A stretch of 64,000 bases of DNA from Rostratula benghalensis. Taxonomy: Eukaryota > Chordata > Aves > Charadriiformes > Rostratulidae. Every line of letters begins with the position of its first letter. Position 1 is the first letter of the stretch. The stretch spans positions 5,860,989-5,924,988 of the forward strand of contig VXAI01000038.1 of NCBI GenBank assembly GCA_013399305.1, written 5' to 3'. The notes below the pieces were generated by a model, which was given only the letters and a program-made list of their open reading frames with translations, had not been told where the DNA came from and did no database searches. A program made the position numbers and the translations under genes. Positions 26,930 to 37,785 of this stretch are shown one piece after another.

Positions 26930-27240
26930 TTAAAAAAATGTCTGAAAATGCTGCCAGATGCCTATTGTGTAAATGTTGTTTGTATGTTAGCTTTTTAGAC
27001 AGTTTCTATGCATGTAGCAGAGTTCCTGCTCACAGTTCATATTTTTACTTTTTAAAAGGTCTTTCATTTTTGAAAACCGTTTCTTCAAGATCTTAACACT
27101 TGCACTGTGCGCTCTGTCACCGCGGAGCGATGATCTGGATCAAGGCCCTGCTCTGTGGTCACTATGCATCTACTCCCTTTACCAGGAGGATCTGCTCCGA
27201 GAAGATGTTAAACTTTTAGCTGGAGAGAACATTGTGTGCT

Positions 27241-27246
27241 AATAAA
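27241..27246 (+). terminator. CSNK1A1: Poly(A) signal AATAAA (distal candidate)
   Basis: Hexamer in GCTAATAAACATTTGTGT, with some GT-rich sequence immediately after. It may be the distal CSNK1A1 end; no competing gene is nearby. Confidence 0.45.
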
Positions 27247-28394
27247 CATTTGTGTAGACAAACTGGGAGTACAGGGAGGTGAGAAGTCTGCCGGGCGCCA
27301 GAGATACCGGTGCACACTTGGAAACCTCTCTTCTGAGGCAGAGCGGTCTCTGCCTCTGTTTCTCTGTTACCTGGAAGGTGGAAGAAGAAACATTGTTCAT
27401 TCTTCTGGCTAGGATGTTTTCTTTGTTTTCCTGGGCCCTGAGTATGGCCCAATCCAAATAAGGATGCTTTACAAGCAATGCCTCTTATGAAAACTTAAGT
27501 TTCTAAGAACTGGTAGCTAAAATACTATGTTATGACCTTACCTATTATTTTTACTGTCTAGGTAATGCATCTGACAACATGCATTGGCAGAAGGGGAAGA
27601 AGCATCAGTGAATGCCTTCTTGGCAGCTGTTCTTGGAGTGGCTGCTTGGCATTGTTTTGGCACCACTTTTCTTGCTTTGACACGAGGTATTTGAAAGTCA
27701 GAGGAAGTAATTTGGTTTTGGGAGAAGAAATTATTTCCTCTGTCCATTAAACTTACTCCTGACTTTGAGGAGGGTTGTCAGAATTTCAGAAACAAAACTG
27801 CCCTCGATGACGAGCACTGAGAGCCCCAATAGCTCGTGTGCTTGGAGTGTCAAAATGCATGGGTTTGCAGTTCTTCTCACCGCAAGCCTTGTCCTGCAGA
27901 GGAGCCTGGGGTCTGATTTAGTCTTTGGGACGTGGTGTGTGTGTGTGTTAATAGAGTTCTGCCCAGAAGCCCGAGCTGGAACTGTCAGCTCTGTCCTGCT
28001 GCTTTGCAGTAAAACCAGCCTGCATGAGACGTGCTGAACAGAGAACAAGGTGGCAACCTTCCTTAAAGAGATGCTGTGATACTGAAACACTCATTTGCTG
28101 TATCATCTACTTGGTTTGTAACAAAGATTTAAACCCGAAAGCATTAAAAACTATGTGGATCTTGACTTCTGGTTGCAGCTCTGCACAGCTTTTGTGTTGG
28201 GAGGTTTTATCTACTGTCCTGATGACCAAAACACAAACTTTGGTGAGCAATCTCAGCCCTTCACAAGTAGTTACCATTATAGCAGGGGGCATGAAGGGCA
28301 AGAATTACAACCTCAGGTTCCCTGGGAAGTGCTAGAATTGAGGTAATGACATCAGACTCTGACGACAGGTTCTTGGTTGTCTTACTAAGCTGTG

Positions 28395-28600
28395 TTGTAG
28401 CATTTCAAAGCAATTTATTAACCTCCTTACAGCAACTCTGGGAGGCATCCAAAGGCCCCCATTTAAAGGCTTGCTTAATTTGGAGCATGGAGTGCTCACG
28501 TGCAGCACACTGGTTCATTATTGTTAACCTATTTAAGCCATTTCTCGTTACAAAGCAATTTAGAGCCTTTTTCTCCCATAAAAGGCTCTGAAAGGACAGG
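28395..28600. promoter_or_regulatory. Candidate cis-element with E-box and perfect CArG (SRF) box
   Basis: An AT-rich island holds CACGTG (28498-28503), TTAAAGGC and CTATTTAAGCC motifs and CCATAAAAGG at 28576-28585, an exact CC(A/T)6GG serum-response-factor site. It lies about 1.3 kb past the last CSNK1A1 poly(A) signal and 15 kb downstream of the mir-145/143 unit. Function is inferred from motif content only. Confidence 0.4.
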
Positions 28601-29089
28601 CTGCTCTAGGTTTTGGTTACTGGTGACATCAGTAATGCCACTCTCTCTGGCCTGCAGTTCTGCCTGGTGTTGGTATCAATAAGTGATGAATTCAAGCCCT
28701 GGCTGTGTTGAAAACGCTGTCAGTCTGCGAGAGCTATGTCTGTTTCTGGCAGGTGTCAGGCCTGCCCAGCCCCTGCCATCCTAATTATTTAAATTATTTT
28801 TTTTTGCTGATTTCTACTGAGTTCTGTCTGTACGGTGGTTATTTTGCAAGCTTATGTCCTGACTTGTTCTCCCGTTGGGTTGTTCTGCCTGTTCTCTCAG
28901 TTGGGGCTTTTTTGGGGTGTATTTTTTTTCTCCCAGGCGTGTCCCTTACAGCCTGTGGGGCTGTGCTCTGTGTGTGGTGCTTTCCCTGAAGCCAGCTGTG
29001 GCAGGGGCCATCGCTGCGCTGCTTCAGCAGCCACTTGGGCTCGGTGCCTCCCTGCCCTCCCTTCCAGCCAGAACTTTGCTGTGATCCCA

Positions 29090-29280
29090 AGTTGGCTTTT
29101 AAATTTTTTTTATTTTTGCATAAGGCTTTGATTTCTCTGGACAGCCTTCTCCAATTTGGAAGATTTGTTGCTTAACCAGCTCCCTCAGCCCATCTGCTCC
29201 CTCCATAATTGCGGTGAAATCATGGTGATTTCATATCGCCTTGATGTCATAATGCAAGTTTATGAGCCTGGCAGGCTCCA
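29090..29280. promoter_or_regulatory. Candidate conserved noncoding element with inverted repeat
   Basis: AT-rich stretch bordered by GC-rich DNA. It has a homeodomain-like TAATTG (29205-29210, in CATAATTGCGG), a perfect inverted repeat TGAAATCA-TGG-TGATTTCA (29215-29233) and GATGTCATAATGC. There is no coding potential. The regulatory call is inference. Confidence 0.3.
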
Positions 29281-29842
29281 GCCGAAGAGGAGCGGTGGGG
29301 CTGGGAGGAAGAGCTCTCTGTTCCCAGGGCTAATGCCTCTGGAAAGGGGAGGAGAGGGAGGGCGCGGAGGAAGTGCCCACCCTCCTAATTGGCCTTGAGT
29401 GGAAGGACTGTGTTCCTGACCTGTTCTAATGGGGAAATGGCTCTTTAATGTGATCCTTGTTATCCAGGGCTAAACAGGAAGGGGGAGGGTGGTACATGCA
29501 AAGAATTGAGATGGACTGTTGTGCTGGGACATGGGGACCTTCATCATTCTCAGCCAGCACTAATGAAGTTTGGGAGGCTAAAGGCAGGTTGTGTCCTTGC
29601 TCTTAAAGGAACCACAATTGGCTCAGCTGCTTCACAAAGCACAGTGCTAACGGTGCATAATCTTTTCAATTTAGGTGCTAACTTGTCTTTGTATCCTGTG
29701 AGGTGTTCCTAGGTGTTGGTGGTGTTGAGTTCAGACAGATGGAAATCAGGAGGAACTGGGGAGTGTTCTCACCCTATGCTCGAGTGATGAGGTTTTCAAG
29801 TATTTTTTTTGTCTGTAAAATGATTGCAAAGGTGATGTAGCT

Positions 29843-29893
29843 CCCTTTTTTTTCCTCCCCTTTTTCTCTCTTTTTTTTTTTTTTTTCCTCCAG
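29843..29893. repeat. Polypyrimidine (T/C) tract
   Basis: About 50 nt of almost pure C/T on the + strand, dominated by T-runs, ending TCCTCC. Low complexity. Confidence 0.8.
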
Positions 29894-30867
29894 AGAACAG
29901 CTTGGCATTTTGGTTCCAGGGGCTGGTTCTGGAAGTACCTGACCACCCTCAGTCCAACCTGGTCTGTTTTCCCTCCCTGGGAGCCTTTTGTTCCTGTTGG
30001 TAATGCGGGTGGGTTTTCTGTAAACACAGCTGCTCTTCATTTCATTTCTTTCCCTCTCAGAGTCTGAAGGATAGCATCAACACATGTAGATGGCAGAAAG
30101 CTCTTCCTGAGCTGCTCCGTGTGCTGATGTGCCCCGATGAGCAGGCTCCTGCGCTGCTCCCTTTTCTCCACCACCTTGAAATAGCGAGCCTTGAGCTGAT
30201 AAACTTTTTTTAATTATTAAATTAAAGCAGTTTGAGATCACGGGAAGGCTTTGAAGGGGTGTAAATGCTGTCATACAGGGTAGGCTGGCTTTCCTTATTG
30301 CGTGTGTAATGATAAATGTGGGCCTTGTCCTTAACAGCCCTGTGAGCAGCCAGGGCACAGCACAGTGCAGATAACCAGAGGTGGGGTGCTGGGGCTTGCA
30401 TGACTCAGTTCTGGCTTTATGAGACCTCGAGATCCACAAAAGCAAGGGCACGAGGAGCAAATCTTGCCTTTCCCTTTGTCACACCCTGAGTGAGTCCCTC
30501 CTGGGTTGCTGTGGCCGATGCCAGAGCAGCGCAGGGGGATGCCCCCAAAACAAGACCTTGGGATGTGTTTAACTGAGCACCCCCGTGGGTAAGGGCACAG
30601 CTTACCCTGCTGTATCTGCAGCAGCAAGGATGAGGCAGACAGACTGCTCTCGTGGCTTTTGTGCACCGACTGGTAACCTGGCTTCTTGGCAGCCTGGATA
30701 ATGTTAAAGATGCTTGAGCCCACCTGTATGTGACTACAATGGCTAATGTTGGCCAAATCCTGCCATCCCCAAGTAGGTGCTGTGGGCTGAGGGGCTTGTG
30801 ACTGGCTCTGGTGTGGAAGAGCAGATTGTCATTGCCAGCCTGCAGCCAGACTGAGCTGCCTGGCCTC

Positions 30868-31661
30868 TGCTGAAAGGATTTCAACAAGCTTCAACCAGGC
30901 CAAGTGCCAGGTCCTGCACTTGGGCCACAACAACCCCATGCATGGCTACTGGCTTGGGGAAGTGTGGCTGGAGCTCCCTGGCAGAAAAGGACCTGGGGGT
31001 TCTAATTGACACGTGGCTGAACATGAGCCAGCAGTGTGCCCAGGTGGCCAAGAAGGCCAATGGCATCCTGGCTTGTATAAAAAATAGTGTGACCAGCAGA
31101 AGTAGGGAGGTGACTGTCCCCCTGTCCTCAGCACTGGTGAGGCCACCCCTTGAATATTGTGTTCAGTTCTGGGGACCTCAACACAAGAGAGATCTCGAGG
31201 TGCTGGAGCGAGTGCAGAGGAGGGCAATGAAGCTGGTGAGGGGCCTGGAGAACAAATCTTATAAAGAGCGATTGAAGGAGCTGGGACTGTTTAGTCTGAG
31301 GAAGAGGAGGCTGAGGGGAGACCTCATCGCTCTCTACAACTGCTTGAAAGGGCATTGTAGAGAGGTTGGTACTGGTCTCTTCTCACAGGTAATTAGTGAT
31401 AGAATGAGAGGGAATGGCTTCAGGCTGCAACAGGGTAGGTTTAGGCTGAACATTAGGAAAGAATTTTTCCCAGAAAGAGTGGTCAGACACTGGAATAGGC
31501 TGCCCAGGGAGGGGGTTGAGTCCCCATCCCTGGATGTGTTTAAGAGTCGTTTAGATGTGGTGTTGGTGGATCTGGTGTAGGGGAGGAATTTGTAGAGTAG
31601 GGCTGACGGTTGGACTCGATGATCCCAAGAGTCTTTTCCAACCTGAATGATTCTATGATTC
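30868..31661 (+). mobile_element. CR1 LINE, 5'-truncated, 3' end intact, ORF2 C-terminus still open
   Basis: Non-LTR retrotransposon of the CR1 clade, diagnostic of bird/reptile genomes. The + strand reads the end of the reverse-transcriptase [71 protein letters not shown] and HWNRLP. It is open from 30942 to the stop at 31578-31580, and is followed by the CR1 3' UTR and the typical octamer-like tail (ATGATTCTATGATTC, ending 31661). The first about 75 bp are out of frame with the rest, so it is a dead copy. Its ORF end ([21 protein letters not shown]) differs from the two minus-strand copies nearby, suggesting another subfamily. The 5' limit is approximate. Confidence 0.92.
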
Positions 31662-32188
31662 GCCAGATCTTCATCTGGTACTACCTTGTAGGTAGGGCTT
31701 TGCCCAGGTAAGCAGGAAGGAGCAGGGAAGTGCTTGCCTGCCTCCCTCCTGTGGGCAGGTACTGGCAGGCAGCGGGGGAGGAGAGCAGAGAGGTGAAGCT
31801 GGAAACTGGTGCAAGTCCTTTGAGCTGAGAAGAATCACTTAGGCAGCAAATGGATTCATTCTCGTGTGCCGAAGGCTTCTCCTGGCACAGTTCTGGCTTG
31901 TGCTGAGCTTGTTCCTCCTCCCGGGTGGCAGCGGCTGGTGTTTGGGCTGGGACTGTTTGTGGCAGGCGTGTCTGGGTCTGGGTTGCCTGTTGGGAATGTT
32001 TGCACGGTGTTGGTGTTCCCTCGGGGCTGACACTTGCTTTGTGCGAGATGGACCTCGGGCATCTCCTGCTGCATGGCATTGAGCAGCAGGTCTGGCCAGA
32101 AACTCCTGCTGACTCACATCCTGGATGTGCTGGCCTTCCTTCCCTGGACCTCTTTCTTCTGGGTGAGAAGAACCCAGGCTGTGGCCAT
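31662..32188. other. Unannotated spacer between CR1 copies
   Basis: GC-rich sequence without a recognisable gene, repeat or RNA. Overlapping open frames on both strands here have no recognisable protein features. Confidence 0.7.
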
Positions 32189-32840
32189 TCACAGAATCAC
32201 AGAATCTCAGGGACTGGAAGGGACCTTGAAAGATTGAGTCCAGTTCCCCTGCCAGAGCAGGAACACCCAGATCAAGTCACACAGGAACGTGCCCAGGCAG
32301 GTTTTGAATGTCTCCAGAGAAGGAGACTCTACAACCTCTTTGGGCAACCCATTCCAATGTTCCCTCAATGTGAAGTTTTCCCTTGTATTTAAGTGGAACC
32401 CCTTATGTTCCATCTTGCACCCATTGCCCCTTGTCCTATCATTGCCTGTCACTGAAAAGAGCCTGGCTCCATCCTCCTGACACTCACCCTCTCCAGATTT
32501 ATAAACATTCATGAGGTCACCCCTCAGTCTCCTCCAAGCTAAAGAGACCCAGCTCCCTCAGCCTTTCCTCGTATGGGAGGTACTTCACTCCGTCATCTTT
32601 GTAGCCCTGCCCTGGACTCTCTCAAGCAATTCCCTGCCCTTCTCGAACTGAGGGGCCCAGAACTGGACACAATATTCCAGATGGGGGTCTCACCAGGGCA
32701 GAGTAGAGGGGGGGGGAGGACCTCTCTCGACCTACTAACTACCCCTCTTCTAATACACCCCAGGATGCCATTGGCCCTTTTGGCCTCAAGGGCACAGTGC
32801 TGGCTCATGGTCATCCTGCTGTCTACCAGAACCAGAATTC
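32189..32840 (-). mobile_element. CR1 LINE fragment, minus strand
   Basis: Read on the minus strand this is a CR1 3' end. The + strand shows the reversed tail (TCACAGAATCACAGAATC at 32189-32206), then 3' UTR, then reversed ORF2 C-terminus ([63 protein letters not shown]). Frameshifts break the ORF. A G-run (32708-32717) lies inside. It is 5'-truncated; the right limit is approximate. Confidence 0.92.
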
Positions 32841-33631
32841 TTCCCCTGGTCTGCCCAGGAAGCATTAATTGATGGTTTTTATGAGATGGCTGGGCCGTTG
32901 TAGCACAAGGCCATGCTGCTTGTCACCACGGAGCACCCATGAAACCTGTTTGTGCTTCAGCCTGGGATGGTGCTGCTCTGCTAAACCTGAGCTGGGGCAG
33001 CGGTAGGGCATTCCCGCCTGGCTCGCCTGGAGCTGGTAACAAATCCCATAAACTGATTATGGGGCTAAGTCACTGCTCAGTGGCCTTTCTCCCTCTCACT
33101 GACAGTTTCTTACCTTGTGCCTCCTGACCTTCCCTGTATCTGCTGGTGAGGGGCTCCTGGCAGCGCAGGTGGGATGTGAGCTGGGCACGGAGCTGCTCTC
33201 TGCCTGTTGCCCGCTGGGCTGGCTCCTGTGCCAGCAACCAGCAGGCTCTGGCAGCCTGTTCCCAGGAGGCAGGGGCTTGGGAACTTGATGCTGATTGCAA
33301 GTGGCTTGTTTTTCTGCTTCCCAGCACGCAAACAGCTCGCAGGGTCTGATCCGTGCTGCACTCAGCCTCTCCTGGTGAAAGGTCATAGGGGTTTGTTATT
33401 CCCTGCTCCCAGCCCTGCTCCTGTGTCCCCCAAAACCCCAGATGAGTGGGCAGGAGCCTTGTGGTAGTTAGGGAGAGGTGGAATCAAACCCCAGGATCCT
33501 TGTGGTGGTCAGGGAGAGGTGGAATCACAGCACTGGACAGGCTAACTCAGTTTTGGCCGGGCAGCTCTTCCTGGGTTGGCTTTTCTAAGGAAAGAGATGA
33601 GCATGGGTGACAAGGGACACCTGGGTGTGAT
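32841..33631. other. GC-rich spacer between CR1 copies
   Basis: No gene is seen. It contains a two-copy 41-bp direct repeat (33451-33530). Confidence 0.65.
33451..33530. repeat. Two-copy tandem repeat, 41-bp period
   Basis: A 30-bp core (33457-33486 and 33498-33527) differs at only a few bases (GTGGTAGTTAGGGAGAGGTG versus GTGGTGGTCAGGGAGAGGTG). The units abut. Confidence 0.85.
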
Positions 33632-34070
33632 TTCACAGACTTGTCAGAGTTGGAAGGGACCTCTAGAGACAGAGATCATCTCATCCAACCCCCCTGCTAA
33701 AGCAGGCTTGCCCAGAGTGCATCACTCAGGGCTGCATCCAGGTGGGTCTTGAAGGCCTTCAGGGAAAGGGGACTCCACACCCTCCCCAGGCAGCCTCTGC
33801 CAGGGCTCTGACACCCTCACTGTAAAGAAGTTTTTCCTCGTATTTGAATGGAACTTCCCGTGTTCCAGCTTGTCCCCATTGCTCTTAGTCCTGTCACTGG
33901 GAACCACTGAAAAGAGTCTGGCTTCATCCTCCTTCAACCCACCCTTAGCATACTTAAAGGCATTAATAAGGTCTCCCCTCAGCCTTCTCTTCTCCAGGCT
34001 GAAGAGTCCCAGCTCTCAGCCTTTCCTCATCAGGGAGATGATCCTGTCCCTTAATCATCTTTGTTGCTCT
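33632..34070 (-). mobile_element. CR1 LINE fragment, minus strand (older copy)
   Basis: The minus strand shows CR1 ORF2 C-terminal residues (EDEARLFSVVPSDRTKSNGDKLEH, KFHSNTRKNFFTVRV, WQRLPGEGVESP) interrupted by indels, and a CR1 3' UTR. The + strand begins TTTCACAGACTTGTCAGAGT. The tail octamers are degraded and the element is truncated at its 5' end near 34070. It is more diverged than its neighbours. Confidence 0.88.
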
Positions 34071-36574
34071 TTGTTTCGGGTGTGTTTTACCATATTTATG
34101 GCCCTTTGTGAAGGGAAAGGGGGAGGAAACAGTTGCTCTAACACAAGCCAGGTCCTAGTGCCAGGATCATGCCTCTTTCCCAGAGGACTCTGGTGTGTCC
34201 CCTGCCTCGGGAAGTCCCAGGGTAGCTTCTCCTGGTCTGCTGGGCCATGGGAAAGCCCAGCACCACCTGCTTGCTGGCTTCTACCCTGCTTTGCCATTCC
34301 TGGGGGTTCAAGAGGCTGGGCAGTCAGTGAAAGCGGAGCTGGTGCTGCTCCTTGGCGGGGTTGCTGGGTGACAGGTAAACACAGCAAAGCCAGCGGGGGG
34401 GGCAGCCACCCCTCACCACCCCCCTTCCCCTTCCTGGAACTAGGGCACAGCTGTTCCTGATGGAGCTCAGCAGCCAGGGACCTGGACTGAAGGGCAAACA
34501 GCCCCATGTCTGGGACATGGTGAGCCCCAGCTCATGGGTGAGAGCATCCTGCCTTGCCCTGGCCAGGCGTGTGGCACAGGATTGTGACCTTCTGCAGAGC
34601 TCCTGGCCCCAGCCCAGGGAGCAGGGTGCTGTTGTCTGTGGGAGGTGGGTCCTTTCTTATCCCAGCACTATCTGTGGCTGCCCAAAGGAGCTCCATGGCC
34701 GGAGCAGCCATCTGCTGAGCCTCCCTGAGGCTGGGCAGCCTGGGCCAGAGGGTCCCAGGGCTGGAGAATCCCTTTGGATGCCAATCAAACACCCAGTCTG
34801 CAGCAGCTTCCCTGTAGCCTCTAAGAAAGTATTTAAATACAGAGATGCTGGGGCAAGTGGGGCCACAGATAAGGCCATTGCACTCTTGGTTCTTCCTAGG
34901 TGTGACATGGGGGCTGGTGTGGAGCACAGTGGGAGCCTGCGAGGTTCTAGCAGGTGGTGGGCTGTAGTGGGGCTGTCACCTGCAGTGCTGGCAGGCTGTG
35001 CCTCTGGCTGGGAATGGGAGAGGGAAGCACTGCTGGGAGCAATCCTGCTCCTCTAAATAGCATCAGCAGCTGGCAAGCTTGTTAACATGGCTGAGCCCTG
35101 GTCCTGAGGGAATGTGGGGTACTAGACATTGGTGTCGCAAGGGGAGCTTTGTGGGATGAAAAGGAATCCCAAACCCCTGGGAACACTTTCCAGGAAAATA
35201 AGTTTGTGCTCAAATCCCACTTCTAGAAGGGCAGGGCAGCCTCTGTGGACCTATGGCTGTTGTTATTCTCACCCATGATAACTGAGAGCTGGGGCTGGAG
35301 TCCTGATCACAGCCTCTGTCAACACCCTGGGAGCTGAAGGCTGAACCAGCCCCACGTCAGCCTTCTTGACAGCTCCCCAGCTGCCCCAGAGCTGACTGCT
35401 GGCATTTTCAGGGTGTTGCCCTGGTTTAGAGACCTGCATGTCTGCTGTGGGGTATGTTCAAAAGCGTTGGCTCAGCCCAGAGAAGGGTCCCATCTGCACT
35501 CTGCTGCCCTCCACCCCGTCTATGTCCTCACCCTGGTGCTGGGGAACAGCTGTGAGCATCCTGGCATCTCTATCTGTTCCCAGCCTTCGTGCCAGCGTGC
35601 CCGGGGCCATGGGAACGCTGAGGGATGTCCTCGGCAGGGCCAGCTCTGTGGGACTTGCCTTGCTGTCCTTGGCCCTGCCATTTGCAGCTGAGCCACAACA
35701 GCCTTGATGGGACAGCCCCAATTCTCCTAAGCCCTCTGAGGATGATCTGAGGTGAACGCAAAGCAGCTGAAGCCTGAAGATCATCCTTGTGCCCAGCTGG
35801 CAGGGCTGTGACTGTGGAGCTGTGCCCCAAGAGGCACAGTTGCTGGGGCATCCTCCCTATCTCACCCCAACCCCGAGTAACAGGTTTCCTGCAGCACTTT
35901 GGGTGCAGAAGAGGGGGTTTGCAGGTGCTGCTGTGCCAGGCTGGTGCTGGAGGCTGGCTGAAGTGGTTTAATGGCTCTGCTGGCAGAGCTTGTGAAGGAG
36001 TCAGAGGTGGTCTAGAGGCAGGGGGCAGAGCATGGCAGACCCTGTCTCTGCCGGTTTGGCTGACCTCCTGCGTTTGGGGTGTAGGAAAATGTCTGCCATG
36101 TGTTGCACGTAGGTTCAAAACAAAGTATTAAATATGGCCATTTGCTCTCCACTGGGTAACAGAGCTCAGTCTGGCTGCCCCTCTCAAACCTGTCCTCACA
36201 GTTCAGCTCGAGAAGTAACACTGCTTTTCTGTTAGTTGGGGGAGGGGCAGGGGGGGGGGAGAATAAGCTCCTCGTTGCTTCAGCTTGCATCAGGAGGAGC
36301 GTGGTAAATCCCTGGTGTCTAGTCTGGTGTTGCCTGATAGCTGGAGTACGGAGGTGTTGCTGATGGAAAGCCGAGCACGGTGTGGGAAGTGCTTTGGCTT
36401 AAAAGGTGTGAGCTGCCACCCCGTCTCCTTCCTGCAGAGAGGCCCCCAGGTGCTGTGTCTGCTCCTGTCGGGGGCAGTTGGCTTCCCAGGCTCTGGAGCA
36501 GGAGGGGAGGCTGCCAGCTCGGGCCAGCGCCTTCCTTAGGAGGAGAGATACGCATCTGACTCGCAGGTCCTGTT

Positions 36575-36587
36575 AGATAAGCACTTC
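36575..36587 (-). promoter_or_regulatory. GATA site abutting an NKX2-type core
   Basis: The + strand reads AGATAAG (36575-36581) directly followed by CACTT (36582-36586). The minus strand gives AAGTG followed by CTTATCT. It sits in a locally AT-rich patch (36540-36660). Motif match only. Confidence 0.25.
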
Positions 36588-37767
36588 TCCTTTTAACACG
36601 CTCTCTGGGTACGATCAACGCCTACCTTTCAAAACTGCCATCGAGTTGGAACACCACTCTCGCTGGCGGCAGGATTTCATCAGGCAAACATGTCTTCTGG
36701 CTCTTCCTCCTGCTCAGGAACGCCCTCTCCTGCACTGTGAGGAGCCTTGGGACCCTGGCTGCCACCTCCCAACTGAGAGCATCACCATGGTCTCCAGCAG
36801 GAGAGGAGCTGAGACCCTTCCTGGTGCTGCCAGAGGGGCTGCTCCTGCTGCCACCCTATGCCTGTCTCCTGGTCCCTCTACCTGCCTTCAAGGCACTGGG
36901 GCCGGCTGAGGGGAGAGGATGTCCCCTTGCTGGTGGTCTTGGGAAGGAGGGTGCAGCATGGGGTTTCTCTTCCCCAGTTAATAAAAACTTTGGGGGCATT
37001 TTTTAAAACACCCTGAACTGGCTTCTGTGTCCCGTATGAATCTGGAGCTCCTGAGCTGAGCCTGGTTTGTGCTGGGCCACCCCTAAGCACCCAGATCCCA
37101 GCTCCTTCATCCCACTTAGCCCAGATTTTCTTCTAAATAGGTCGTTCGTTAATTGAGGGCAAGTACAAAGTTGCTCTGTTTCTCCTAGCCTGGACAGACC
37201 CACTTCAGGAGCTGGGAGACCTGGGGCAAGGCTGAATGATGAAATCCGTCTTGGCTGCTGCAAGGACTTTGGTCACTGGTGTGTGAAGCCAGGCAGGGCT
37301 GGGCTGGACTGGGCTGATTCTTTCTCAACAGCCTCATGAAAACCTGACCCTTGCTCGTTTGCAGGAAGAAGGTGGAAAAAGCAGGAGTCCGGGAGGTGGC
37401 TGTTAGTAGGGAAAGAGGGAGGAGCACTGCTGTGGTGGGATGGGGCTGTTGCCTCCATGGCAGAGGGAAAACAAGCACTTTGTGTGTTCCTCCCCGTGGA
37501 AGATCTGCTGGGTACTGGGAGGGGGGCAGAGGGCTGGTGCCAGCCCGGGTACTGGGGGAGGCAACAGCGGGGGTGCAAGGGCTCGGTGGTGGGGAGAGGG
37601 GACAGCCTGAGCTCTGCAGTTCGCCTCCCTCCTGGCGTGTTGTCGCTGTGCTGTGCCGGCCCCGCAGTGCCCCAGCTGTAAGGGGATCCGGGGGCAGCCC
37701 CCAGAGCCCCTGCCGGCAGCTGCCTGCTCCTGCCCAACACAGGCTCTCACTCCCAGCCCCTCCGTGT

Positions 37768-37785
37768 GTCTGTCTGTCTGTCTGT
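37768..37785. repeat. GTCT tetranucleotide microsatellite
   Basis: Four perfect GTCT units plus GT. Confidence 0.85.

Larger units (their letters stand above)
25424..27262 (+). other. CSNK1A1: CSNK1A1 3' UTR (extent depends on the poly(A) site)
   Basis: AT-rich sequence follows the stop without any further coding potential and with several long T or A runs (26306-26315, 26560-26576). Three AATAAA hexamers (26462, 26924, 27241) imply alternative 3' ends of roughly 1.05, 1.5 and 1.8 kb. The middle one has the clearest GT/T-rich downstream element. The right limit is inferred. Confidence 0.75.
27263..30865. other. Intergenic DNA downstream of CSNK1A1
   Basis: No gene is recognisable. The stretch contains an isolated perfect CArG box (28576-28585) in an AT-rich island, an AT-rich segment with a perfect 8-bp-arm palindrome (29215-29233), and a polypyrimidine tract (29843-29893). 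Base composition starts to shift from AT-rich to GC-rich here. Confidence 0.8.

Noticed and set aside
25424..27262. miR-143 or miR-145 seed sites in the neighbouring CSNK1A1 3' UTR (local feedback)
   Set aside because: I looked for AACTGGA and TCATCTC and found no convincing 7-mer match.
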